NCBI GenBank assembly: GCA_019155205.2
Contig: JAHNZQ020003146.1
Coordinates: 267,978 to 331,977, forward strand
Direction: 5' to 3'
Length of the DNA: 64,000 nucleotides
From: Gracilaria vermiculophylla
Lineage: Eukaryota; Rhodophyta; Florideophyceae; Gracilariales; Gracilariaceae
Both the position numbers and the translations under genes were made by a program. Positions 1-9,575 of this stretch are shown here, in pieces (position 1 is the first letter of the stretch; each line of letters opens with the position of its first letter). The notes below the pieces were generated by a model. The model saw only the letters and a program-made list of their open reading frames with translations, made no database searches and had not been told where the DNA came from.

Positions 1-988
1 ATTCAACCGCCTCCCTGACCGCACTCATGAGGGCACCGTACACTCTTTGAGTAGGAGTGGCATTTGCACGCGGGAACGCTACCTGCAAATAAACTCTCAG
101 TATATACGCAGCATCCGCATAGAGGCAGCACTGCCTTCCATCCACAACCATGTTCTGCTGGAGACTTAAATCCAACCCACTCTCCCTATAAAGTGTCAAA
201 TCGTGACGGCGTCCCACCGCAGGTCCATAGACGTAGAACATTAGCCCATCGTGTGTCGTGATTGTTTGGTAAATCAAACAGTGAAACCTTTTATGACCCG
301 AATAGCAGACACGCTGATTGATTGCTGCACCACCCGGCCTGCTATTCTGGATCTTTGTGCAGTCCAAGAAGCCAATACAATTTTCCAACGGAGCACCCTT
401 TTGGTGAATAGCAGCAGATTAGAGCTCTGCTCTCTCGGTGATGAGGTCGGATCGGAATGTTTCAAATAGGTGGCCCCGCATGTGTACAAAAGTTTTTAGG
501 ACCTCCCAAAACACTTCACTCATACACGAGCTGTGCATTCCAAAGAGAAACTCTACATCCCTCCATCTACAAGGTGATGCCATTCGTCGTAGCACGATGG
601 AAGCTGCCGTGATTACATCGCACTTGTACCGATTTCGCGTCGTTCTACATGCCGTCCAACCGAGTGTATCAGCAACCCTCCCAATTTCGTGTTTCCTGAA
701 ACGAAATAACGATAGAGATTCCTGTTTGCTGAAGATGTTCAGGTTGAAGTAGGTGCTTGAGATGGTTGAGGATCGGGCGCAAAGGCGAGCACGGTCCTTG
801 GCCATCATGTCTAATAGCCGACTATCATAGAGAAGAAAGACATCGTCAACATCGGCAAGCAACGCTAGATGTAGTAGCTGCCGTTTCCGGTACATCTTCG
901 AGCGAAGCTTCCCGATGGTGAATTCTGTTAGGCGCATGTCGATTGCAGCTGTAGACGACTGGTCACAGGAATGGCGGGAGGTTACCAA
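1..988 (-). pseudogene. PIF/Harbinger-type DDE transposase, interrupted and cut by the window edge
   Basis: The minus-strand frame starts at the 988 end and matches the HARBI1/DDE_Tnp_4 transposase family. An N-terminal segment with R-R-M-A-S-P-C-R-W-R-D and L-F-G-M (the usual LRRLAYPxRWxDLxxLFG region) is followed by the catalytic part: a first Asp in G-F-L-D-C-T-K-I, a G-P-x-x-G-R-R-H-D block, a second Asp in A-D-A-A-Y, and A-V-R-E-A-V-E as the likely third acidic residue at the window edge. One TAA at 421-419 interrupts the frame exactly where the family usually has Tyr before the K-G-A-P-L-E-N block. Both sides stay in the same frame, so this looks like a single nonsense change rather than heavy decay. 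Its 3' end, terminal inverted repeats and any Myb-like partner gene lie outside the window or were not found. The copy is probably recent but inactive. Confidence 0.85.
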
Positions 989-2787
989 TCTAATGCACTT
1001 TTACTCGTAGCAGATAATACTCACATCTGGAACGAGAACTGTAACGCGTAAATGAATATTTCGAGTTACTTTTCACTTGAAATACTGTCTTGTGATCTCG
1101 CAACCTAAGCGCTAAGTGTGCGATATCCTGTTTGCGTAAACTCTCTATTTTGGGAAATATATTTTTTAATATTTAGAAAAAAGTTCATTACCCTTCATGA
1201 TTAGAATATGTTAAAATGAGAAGCTATTTTTCGCTGGACATTAAATTTTTGCAACGCGTGAAAAGGTGTGATACAAGTACCTTACAGCACATGAGTAACT
1301 CTTTGGAGTCCAAAATAAGCATTTAACAAATATTCAACCCAATTTCAATGGTCATTACGAATAAGCCAAGTTCAATGCAAAGAAAATAAACAGAACGAAC
1401 ATAAGAAAGGATATTGACAGTAGGGGTAGAGCCAATTATTTACATAATTCTGGAGAGATGACTACCTTAAAACACAAACAATTCATTTACGAGTCGATTT
1501 GCTCGAAGGTTGCAATACTCAGACACAACAGGTGCCGGCCACGACGTCCATCTCTTAAAAAAAGCGCGTTACGGAAGAAGTTCTCGGAAAGGGCATATTG
1601 AACGCTAACATTTCTCAAATAATATCATAAGCATCATTATGAGAGAAGAGGTGCATGACAGTATCGCGTTCCAGCGCGTAAACATGACAGAATAGTAGCA
1701 ATTAAACAAACCAAACATTGCTCTGAAAGTGTAAGGGAAGAACAGCCGAACCTGGTTCTGCAATTGTTGCGCAGTACCCAAAGAAATTTACTTACTCACT
1801 CGCTTTGTGAAATGAATGAAATTGATTATTATTCTCTATGTAGTTTTGATGACAGGGAACACACTGAATATAGTTTTGAGGAAACAAGATCTATTTTTCT
1901 CCAGTTTCAACGATACAAAAAGTAGGGGTTTCTGTCCAAGCAAGGTATATTTGGACGGCAAGGTAGTAGGAATGAACGATGTCAGGCGTAAGTCTTTCGT
2001 GACAAAAGCTCCCTTTCAAAAGAATCTAAAAAACTTTCGATTACTACTTAACATATTCACATTTATTCTACACAGATTTTTAGCCCAACACTTGCATTAT
2101 ATACACCAGCTTAATGTTTGCTTCCACAAGAGAATCTTCAATGCAAACGGATCCAGAGAATCATAGAATTTCGCCTTGATTCATATAGCTGGAAAACCAC
2201 ATAGTTTTTCTAAGAACAGTACAACCCGATGGATGAACTTTTGTGAGTGGCGAAGAAGGTAGTGGAGATTTGAAAATTTAAGGACGGTACTGTTTCATTC
2301 AAAATAATAAAGTGGGAACACTTCTTGCCATCGTTTTGAAATACCAAGAGACGAAAGGTTTCGAAAGCGAAAACTCGTGTACAATTTGAAGTACGTTTTG
2401 GACTCGGTTGCTGTAGTGTTGTAGCGTCAACGAGATGCAGATCGGATACATAATGTCAGCGAGCTGCAGATCACTGACACTACAAGTATATATCGAAGGA
2501 CTTTAGGCAAGTTGCAGACACTACAGCGTGCAGGATATTTCCTCACCGCAGGAGCATGGGGATATTGGCTTTCGTATCAGTTCTTCTACACAAATAATAA
2601 AAAATAAAAACGCAAATGCAAAACTGCACCAAAAAGAGAATTATTGTGGATGAAATGAGGTGCATGCAGACACTTGCAAACAGAAAAGACGCAAACATAA
2701 AACACTGTATTTGCATTGCTGACCATACGAATCGCCGACTGCTCTCAATGATCCCTTTTTCGCAGACGGCCAATCACACGATATACC
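989..2787. other. AT-rich intergenic stretch, no convincing gene
   Basis: I see no recognisable gene here. A 116-codon frame at 1816-2166 (+) starts with a hydrophobic, signal-like segment but has no family match I know and sits in AT-rich sequence, so it may be chance. Around 2420-2530 a few short, loosely repeated words (GCAGATC, GACACTACA) occur. The stretch probably includes the flank of the Harbinger element and the 3' flank of the gene at 2788. Confidence 0.5.
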
Positions 2788-3459
2788 TTATATCAAGTAC
2801 ATACGGTAGACGCTTCCATCATGCAGCATGCAAATATCGCTGTAGGAAACAGATTCCGGGCACTCAGTCACCGAAAATTTCGGAATGGAATGGGCACCGA
2901 AGGCATACTTTCCATTAGAAAAGGCTCCTTGGTAAACATGGTTCGGGGCTGCGAACGACATGCTGTAGAAACGATAGGTGCTTCCATCGTGAAGCATGTC
3001 CCACCGGCTTAGGTCGGCGTCATCCGGAAAATCCGTAATGTTGATGCTCGGAATGGAGTTGTGACCATACGCGTAGCTTGATCCATTCCACGCACATTGA
3101 TACAGCACGGGTGCGCCTAGTTTCTTAACGTAAAACCGATAGGCTCCACCATCATGGAGCATGGCAAACTTGCTGAGACAGGCGTCATCGGGCAGACCAG
3201 TGATGGTGAGCTCGGCGATTGCATTGCCGTGCCCCCACTCGTATTCGCTTCCGTTCCAGACAAACTGGTAAATTGTGTCGCGGGAGCTGCCCTTAAAGCA
3301 GTAAAAACGGTATTTGCCTTCTCCGAACAACATGGCGCATCGTGCAAAGTTGGCATCCTCCGGTGCATTTTTGGTAGAGAGCGTCGGGATCGATTTATAG
3401 CCATACTTGTATTCGCTTGTGCCGGATACGTAGGAGCACTGGTGTAGGGTGAACGTCAT
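2788..3459 (-). CDS. Four-repeat protein of unknown function (lectin or beta-propeller-like)
   Basis: The 223-residue intronless protein is almost entirely four tandem repeats of about 56 residues. Each has the pattern: hydrophobic-Y-Q, a W/F-N-G or S-N-G turn, Y-x-x/a-G, S-I-P or a similar turn, then D-D-A-x-L-S, M-L-H-D-G-x-x-Y-R-F-Y. Copies begin near residues 3, 59, 116 and 172. Copies 2 and 3 are closest; copy 4 is the most diverged and ends at the C-terminus. There is no signal peptide or membrane segment. The regular aromatic/Gly turns and the length resemble small lectins or beta-propellers such as the tachylectin type, but this is inference from pattern only and I do not recognise the family. 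A TATA box lies about 90 nt upstream of the ATG. Confidence 0.75.
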   Translation of the reverse strand: MTFTLHQCSYVSGTSEYKYGYKSIPTLSTKNAPEDANFARCAMLFGEGKYRFYCFKGSSRDTIYQFVWNGSEYEWGHGNAIAELTITGLPDDACLSKFAMLHDGGAYRFYVKKLGAPVLYQCAWNGSSYAYGHNSIPSINITDFPDDADLSRWDMLHDGSTYRFYSMSFAAPNHVYQGAFSNGKYAFGAHSIPKFSVTECPESVSYSDICMLHDGSVYRMYLI

Positions 3460-3560
3460 GGTGGCAGAGATCGGCAGTGAAACGTTTGGTGCGAAGGCGA
3501 TGAGCGGGAATGGGTTGGGGGAGGAGAAGGGATAATAAATGCACCACCGGAATAGTTGGG

Positions 3561-3570
3561 CTTTTTATAC
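3561..3570 (-). promoter_or_regulatory. TATA box of the four-repeat protein gene
   Basis: On the minus strand this reads GTATAAAAAG. It lies about 100 nt upstream of the ATG at 3459, at a sensible distance for a core promoter with a short leader. Confidence 0.55.
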
Positions 3571-5941
3571 GAGCAAATGGTGCTGAGAACGGAAAACGTT
3601 TAATGATTTCGGGCATCATCTGGGGTGCTGGGAGGAATCCCAATGGGCCCCGATGAGTTGTTGTTGGAAGCAGACGCCAATAGTGTAATCAGGACTCGGT
3701 AGAAGTGGCTTGAATAGGTTAACAGAAGCGGGCCTTTGCGACAAGGACTCTGATTCTAAGGAATCCTCATAGTGAATGAAAATCGCAGTGCATCTGATTG
3801 GCTTCAGGCGTCGCGGACAAAACTTGCGAGTGCCCAATGCCTGCATCAACCACTCACAGAGTGTGACCGTGTGGCGGTTTTGCTTGATGACAGTGGAAGA
3901 AAGATTAGGACGGAATTTGTGGGAGAATAAAACAAGACAAAGCTGATGGCATGCGGGAGACAAAATATCAATGGTGGGATGTGAGGTGGAGGTTGCCTTT
4001 AGCAGACTTGTACGTGAAAGGCGCCTTTCTCTCAAGTGCGCCCCTGCTCTTCGATGTGAATTGGTGAGCGCAGAAAGTACGATGTCAGTATTGTGCATCC
4101 AAAAATCAAGGGTGCAGAGAATCACCAAGCTTTGGAAGCACTTTTCTGTGAGTACGTGACCATTGGCCCCATAGAGTAAAGGCCAATTGTATTGGAGCTC
4201 ATACTTTTCATGTATGTCTGCCCTGGCGTCAGACATGACCTCAATACAATCGGCTTACCGTTTATGACGCGTGTATGGAAAGGGTGAAAACCTTGAAAAA
4301 AAATCATTTGGGACCATTGCATCCCGTCAGACAGCCACTAAATTAGCTTGTTGACAAAGTTAAGAATGTAACGGATCTGTTTTCTGATGTCATGTAACAT
4401 TCCATCCAAGGTATGTGTAGAGAGTACATGGAGGATAAAACGTGAGCCGGCATACTTACCGTTTCTTTTTGATTCACCTGTATTCGCATCTGCGTTGTTG
4501 CAGTGAGATGTAGTGTGATCCCAGTTGGACACAAATTGTTTTCTAGAATGACGCAGAGTGCTCGCCCAAAGCCCTTAACTCATATGACGCGATTGCTTAG
4601 GAAGCGGTTTTGGTAAAAGTTTTGTTAATGTCCAAAAATAACCAAAGAGGATCTGTGATGCAGAGATTAAAGCCAAAAACTCTCAAAAATTGAAAGCAAA
4701 TACAAAAACAAGCAGACGTATACACTAATTGTTGTGTAAAAGCAAAAACCTAACAGTACACTCCCCAAAATTCAAATAAGTGCAGTCTTTCTTTTCACAG
4801 GAATGTGGCTATATCAGCCACGTTTGCCAAGAATCTGCATTGTAGCTTAAAAATTATCTTTTTATGCGCCAGGCAAACAGAATCTTTTAGAGTATTTTAG
4901 CTTACAGAGTGTATGCCCGTGCTCGGAAGCTTGACACAGTCGATGAGCGCAAGGCCTTTTAATTCGAAAAGTGGTCAAAATTTGGTATTCAGGTGTTAAT
5001 GATACTTTGTCGGGGCATGCCACGTCGTTGTGTGGCAGTCATGAGAGCCAATGGCAAGAAATCAAAGTATTGAAGTTATTTTTGTTGTTGTACTGTCTTT
5101 AATAAACAAATGTGTATTTAAGTTTTTAACGAATAGTGAACACATTAATAATTTTTTCCACTTTGTAAAAAAGGTTTAAGAAAAGTGAGCTTCTCTGAGA
5201 AAATAATTTATGCTGATACCTTATAAAGAAACAATCGACGTCATCAATGAATTTACCAGCTCATCTTCACATTTGGAGCTTTTCGTGGCCGTACGTACAT
5301 TTTTGACGACCACTGTACTTTGGGGGTGGTCTTATCTTTTTGCAGAGCACTTCACTACGTTTTGAACAGAGGCGCTGTCGGTACTGGATTTATTTGAATT
5401 TCGAGGACTGTGCAAACCTTGCTTCGTACGAGTGTCATGGCGTTAGCCACAAGCAGGAAACAAAATTGGCAATAAAGTGAAACAGATATTTTCGTTGATT
5501 CACCACCAGGGAACGGAACAATGGGTTGAAAAACTACATGGCTTGGTTCATGCCGAGCAAGTCGATGCGACGTGAAGTGATAAACAAGTGCTCAAGTGCT
5601 CACGTCATTTGTTTGCATTCCTAGAGCTGCAGCAATGATGTCCTCATATGAGGCCAGATGACCTCATATGTGTGAGGCCAATTGTCGTGTATACACTTGC
5701 GCAGGACCTTCAATTGTCAACGAACGTGATGAAGCTGTTGTTGAATTTTAACAAAGGCTTATCAGTTCCGCATGGGCTCGTTCTGACGCAATGCCGTGAG
5801 CATTAATCGTGAAGGAGAATTACATAAGTGTCTCACTATCCCACAGGTTCAGATCATTGTTGAGCGTCTGCTCGGAATTGTACTAGCAAATAAAATGAAT
5901 GTTTGTGCTGAAAAACACCCACCGCACTCAATGCGAGGAGC
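3571..5941. other. Long intergenic stretch with one doubtful ORF
   Basis: A 206-codon ATG frame on the minus strand (4236-3616) has no recognisable domain, ends very close to the promoter of the four-repeat gene, and has composition no different from its surroundings, so I do not call it a gene. 4240-5940 is AT-rich without a supported ORF. A short palindromic cluster at 5642-5670 is listed separately. The right end holds the 3' flank of the WRAP73 gene. Confidence 0.4.
5642..5670. repeat. Palindrome pair built on CCTCATATGAGG
   Basis: 5642-5653 is a perfect 12-bp palindrome, CCTCATATGAGG. Eight bases later CCTCATATG occurs again (5662-5670), so the arms CATATGAGG and CCTCATATG also form a 9-bp inverted repeat. 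It lies in non-coding DNA about 270 bp from the WRAP73 stop codon. It could be a binding site for a dimeric protein or simply a small hairpin. Confidence 0.5.
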
Positions 5942-7468
5942 TCAGCTCGCCAGGGCGCTCGGAGTATCGACGAAAACGGTCAAGAACGCCTTCGCCGAGA
6001 CGCCGTCGGTGACGACAACAGCCGAGTTGTCGTACAACCACTCAACTTTCCTCGCGCAGAACCGGCTGCGCCAGCGAATGTGGTCGGAGACATTGAGCGA
6101 AGCGGCTCCGCCCCGTTTCCACAAGTACAAACAGTCGCCGCCGCACACAATCGCCAACTGACTGTCGTCGCCATCAGACTTGCGGCCGTCTGCGGACACA
6201 GAAGCGCAGTTCCACTTGAAACTGGTCACGTCTTGCTCCAAGACGAGGAGCGTGGCCAGACAGAGGTTGAGCACATCCCAAACGAACACGACGTTGGAGG
6301 CAGATTCTGTCCGGGTTGCAATGTAGCGGCCGTCGGGAGAGAACTCGCACATGGACACGCCGCCAAAGGCCGTTCTTTTGGCGCTGAATGTGCGCACGCG
6401 TTTTGTAATTTCGACTTCGTTTTCAGTGTTGACGATCTCGAAATAGCTGCAGCGCGCGCCCTTTTTCTTCTCCTTGGAAGCACTCCCATTTCGACTGCGC
6501 ACGCTGGAGCGCGCTCGGGGGATGCGAGAAACATTGGAGCGGCGCGAGGAATTCTCGTCGTGTTGCATTGCTTTGGTTCGTTCACGATAGATGACCGGGG
6601 GGTGCGCATCGCTGACGTTGGGGGAACGGTGCGCAAACTGCTTTATGACACTCCATCGATGAATGTCCAGCAACGTGAGAACATCGTCGAAAGCGCAAAC
6701 AGCCATGACGGAATGGGCGCCATTGAAGGTGACATTGCGCAGGGATGTGATGCGGCTCGGGACGTGCTGAATCGGGGAATGGTGAAACAAAACTCGCCCC
6801 GACCAAGAAAGAAGCGCAAGCGAATGAACGTGATCGATGGGCGAGCCCCACACCACGATTCCCGCATTGTTTCTGAGGCATTTGACGCCAACGATGTCCG
6901 TGATGCCAACGCTGTGGTGCAGTTGTATGGAGCGCAGCACCTGCGCGGTCTTACAGGCTATGATACACAGTGTGTCCGACGCATTTTTGCGCGTGACGGT
7001 GACGAGCAGGTTGCCGCACTCCGAGAAGTGGTGCACCCACGACGAGCGGTGCACCTTGGGAAAGTGCAAAGTGGCCAGGTGAACGGCGCGGAAAGGGCAG
7101 AAAAAGGCGAGCGCAACGGCGCGCTCGTACAAAAGGAGCAGGACGGGGGCGGGGCCCGGCGAGAAGTGGACGGCGGAAATGTGAAGCGGGGTGTCAAGCA
7201 CGTCGGAGAGGACGGATCCGCTGTGGGCGGCGACGACGACGACGCAGTTGGCGGGGGCCGAGGAGGCGGCAACAAGCTCGCCGTGGCGGCGCGACAGGCC
7301 CCAGCAAAGGTGGGTGATTGGGGCGGCGGTGGTGATGCTGTGGTGCAGCGCCGAAGTGTGCGTGTGGTGGATGTCCAGCACGTTGCCGTTGGCGCAGGCG
7401 AGCAGCGGCGAGCGCGGCGACGGCGAGACGAGGCCCTTGGACACGGGCGTGGGCGCGGAGGACTCCAT
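5942..7468 (-). CDS. WRAP73: WRAP73/WDR8-like WD-repeat protein
   Basis: The 508-residue intronless protein matches the WRAP73 (WDR8) family. The best evidence is the C-terminal half: a blade with A-V-C-A-F-D-D-V-L-T-L-L-D followed by I-K-Q-F-A-H-R-S-P and P-P-V-I-Y-R-E, a basic Ser/Arg-rich linker, then the family hallmark F-S-P-D-G-R-Y-I-A-T-R with V-F-V-W-D (near residue 370) and L-A-I-V-C-G-G-D-C-L-Y-L-W. In other eukaryotes the family acts at centrosomes or spindle poles with SSX2IP/Msd1, anchoring microtubules. The frame is open upstream to 7777 but without an earlier ATG, so the ATG at 7468 is chosen. It is divergent to the 5'-nucleotidase gene and shares its promoter region. The 5' part is much richer in GC than the 3' part. 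Confidence 0.85.
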   Translation of the reverse strand: MESSAPTPVSKGLVSPSPRSPLLACANGNVLDIHHTHTSALHHSITTAAPITHLCWGLSRRHGELVAASSAPANCVVVVAAHSGSVLSDVLDTPLHISAVHFSPGPAPVLLLLYERAVALAFFCPFRAVHLATLHFPKVHRSSWVHHFSECGNLLVTVTRKNASDTLCIIACKTAQVLRSIQLHHSVGITDIVGVKCLRNNAGIVVWGSPIDHVHSLALLSWSGRVLFHHSPIQHVPSRITSLRNVTFNGAHSVMAVCAFDDVLTLLDIHRWSVIKQFAHRSPNVSDAHPPVIYRERTKAMQHDENSSRRSNVSRIPRARSSVRSRNGSASKEKKKGARCSYFEIVNTENEVEITKRVRTFSAKRTAFGGVSMCEFSPDGRYIATRTESASNVVFVWDVLNLCLATLLVLEQDVTSFKWNCASVSADGRKSDGDDSQLAIVCGGDCLYLWKRGGAASLNVSDHIRWRSRFCARKVEWLYDNSAVVVTDGVSAKAFLTVFVDTPSALAS

Positions 7469-8024
7469 GGCGGGCGACGGAGCGGCGCGGCGCCGGCGCG
7501 CGCGGCGGCTGCGCCATGGCGCAAAGCGCGCGCGCGGCGTCGCGTGCTCTGCAAGTTTGAATTCAAACGGAGCGGCAGTGTTGCTTCGAGACTGCGCGCG
7601 CCGCGTGTGTGGCACGCACGCCGAGCGCGCCGCGCCGCGTTGCGCCACGGCTCGGCGCGCACCAAAATGCCCCGCATGCCGCACTCGCCTCTTTCGCGCG
7701 CCGCGCGCGCTGTCGCGCGCAGCGCTGCCGTTTGCCACGGCCGCGTCGCCCCCGCTGGCCCTCCTCCGCCCTCTCACGAAATCCTACTTGCCGCCGTGTT
7801 GGCCGTCGTCAACGATGGTGCGCGCTTTCACTACGCGTCAACTGCGCCCGCTCGGCGCCTTCGTCTCCGCGCCGCCTCTTCATAAGCGCGTCGTCCCCCG
7901 CCGTCGCCCCACGTCGTTGGCCTCCGCCCGCTCTGCGTTTGTTTCCTCTTCCCGTTTCTTCCCCCTTCGCGCTTCTCTACCTTCCTGTTTTGGCCCCTCT
8001 TTGTTCCGCGCCCCTCGTGCCGCC
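7469..8024. promoter_or_regulatory. Shared divergent promoter region (WRAP73 / 5'-nucleotidase)
   Basis: These 556 bp separate the two divergent start codons. The half near 8024 is strongly pyrimidine-rich on the + strand (long C/T stretches before the ATG), a feature also seen before other genes of this window. An in-frame upstream ATG at 7815 could extend the nucleotidase into this region. I see no clear TATA box. Confidence 0.5.
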
Positions 8025-9575
8025 ATGAGTTACAACACCGCGTCGCCGTTGCTCAGCGTCGCCGACGGCACCAACGAGTACCGCGGCGAGATTCTGTGCA
8101 ACAGGGCTCTCAACATGTCCAAGTTGAAGGCAATCGGCTTCGACATGGACTACACGCTCGCCATGTACAACAGCGAGCAGTTTGAAACCCTCTCCGCCAC
8201 CCATGCCCTGGAAAAACTCGTCCACAACCTAGGCTATCCGCAGCCGTTGCTTGCCACCAAGTATGACCATTCGTACTTCATTCGCGGTCTTGTCGTCGAC
8301 AAGGAGCATGGAAACATTCTCAAACTTGACCGCCACAAGTACGTCAAGCGCGCCCTGCACGGGTTTCGACAACTGTCCAAGAAGGAGCGAACTGAAATGT
8401 ACGACAAGATAACAAAGTCCGGCGGCGGTTTCTCCGAACCGCGATTTGCGGTGCTTGACGCCATGTTTGCCTTGCCGGACGCCTTCTTGTTCAGCGCCGT
8501 TGTGCAGTATAAGGACGATCACCCGCACCAAATCACTCAGAATTACATGCAGATCTACAAGGACGTCAGAACCAGTGTCGACATGTGTCATCGCGATGGT
8601 TCCATCAAAGATAAGGTTGCCAAAGATCCAAAGCGATTCATATTGAGAGATCCCACTCTTATTCCAATGCTTAGGAAACTGAGGCGGTCTGGAAGAAAAG
8701 TTTTCCTTCTCACCAACTCCCTGTGGAACTACACTGATGTCGTTATGTCATACCTGTACGAAGTAGAACCCACTGGACAGTGGATTGATTTATTCGATGT
8801 CATCATCACAGGCTCTGCCAAGCCGGCCTTTCTGCTCAATCCGAGGTTACCCTTGTTCCGTTGCAATCCCGTCGACGGCACATTGTCAAACACCGAGGGC
8901 GTTTACGGGGAAACCCCGGAAGAATACCTTGCCCGCGGCAAATGTTTCCAAGGCGGCAACTACACGCATCTCCACGATATGCTCAGAATTCGCAACGGCA
9001 CTCACCTCCTCTACGTGGGGGATCATATCTACTCGGATGTACTGCGGACGAAGCGCACGCTTGGCTGGAGGACCATGCTCATTGTGCCGGAATTGGAGCA
9101 TGAAATTAACACCATTTACGACCGAAAAACCAGCGCGCTCCGGGCAGAGCTTGAAGATATGAGAGATAAAAGAAATGATTTGGATGAGTGGGTGGATCGG
9201 TTGGAAGGTGAGCTTGTGAGCGGCCGCAGCCTGTCACCCGCTAAAACAGCAGATATTCAACAGGAGTTGACGGTGGCGCGTAAAGAACTCGAGAGCTCTC
9301 ACGACGAAATTGCGAGGCTCGTCGATGAGTACCATGGCACCTTTCATCCTATCTGGGGACAACTGTTCAAAACGGGTATGCAAAACTCTCGTTTTGCCGA
9401 ACAAGTTGAGGATTATGCTTGTCTGTACACGAGTCGGGTCACTAACATTGACTTGGTCAGTCCTGAAATGTCGTGGCGAGAGATGAACGACTTGATGCCT
9501 CATGATCGTCTTGCGGAGTCCCCAATGCATCGCCTGCTGTCGCGTCGATCAAGGTCAAACTCACCAGTTCTGTAG
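8025..9575 (+). CDS. HAD-superfamily purine 5'-nucleotidase (cN-II type)
   Basis: The 516-residue protein belongs to the 5_nucleotid/HAD-IG family, which hydrolyses purine nucleoside monophosphates such as IMP and GMP. Motif I is F-D-M-D-Y-T-L near residue 39 (nucleophile and acid/base Asp). Motif II is V-F-L-L-T-N-S. Motif IV is Y-V-G-D-H-I-Y-S-D-V. The C-terminus has a coiled-coil-like stretch (roughly residues 365-430) and ends in a Ser/Arg-rich tail. I choose the ATG at 8025 because it has a strong GCCGCCATGA context just before the conserved region. An in-frame ATG at 7815 would add 70 residues rich in Arg, Ser, Ala and Pro with almost no acidic residues, which could be an organelle presequence. 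The gene is intronless and divergent from WRAP73. Confidence 0.9.
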   Translation: MSYNTASPLLSVADGTNEYRGEILCNRALNMSKLKAIGFDMDYTLAMYNSEQFETLSATHALEKLVHNLGYPQPLLATKYDHSYFIRGLVVDKEHGNILKLDRHKYVKRALHGFRQLSKKERTEMYDKITKSGGGFSEPRFAVLDAMFALPDAFLFSAVVQYKDDHPHQITQNYMQIYKDVRTSVDMCHRDGSIKDKVAKDPKRFILRDPTLIPMLRKLRRSGRKVFLLTNSLWNYTDVVMSYLYEVEPTGQWIDLFDVIITGSAKPAFLLNPRLPLFRCNPVDGTLSNTEGVYGETPEEYLARGKCFQGGNYTHLHDMLRIRNGTHLLYVGDHIYSDVLRTKRTLGWRTMLIVPELEHEINTIYDRKTSALRAELEDMRDKRNDLDEWVDRLEGELVSGRSLSPAKTADIQQELTVARKELESSHDEIARLVDEYHGTFHPIWGQLFKTGMQNSRFAEQVEDYACLYTSRVTNIDLVSPEMSWREMNDLMPHDRLAESPMHRLLSRRSRSNSPVL

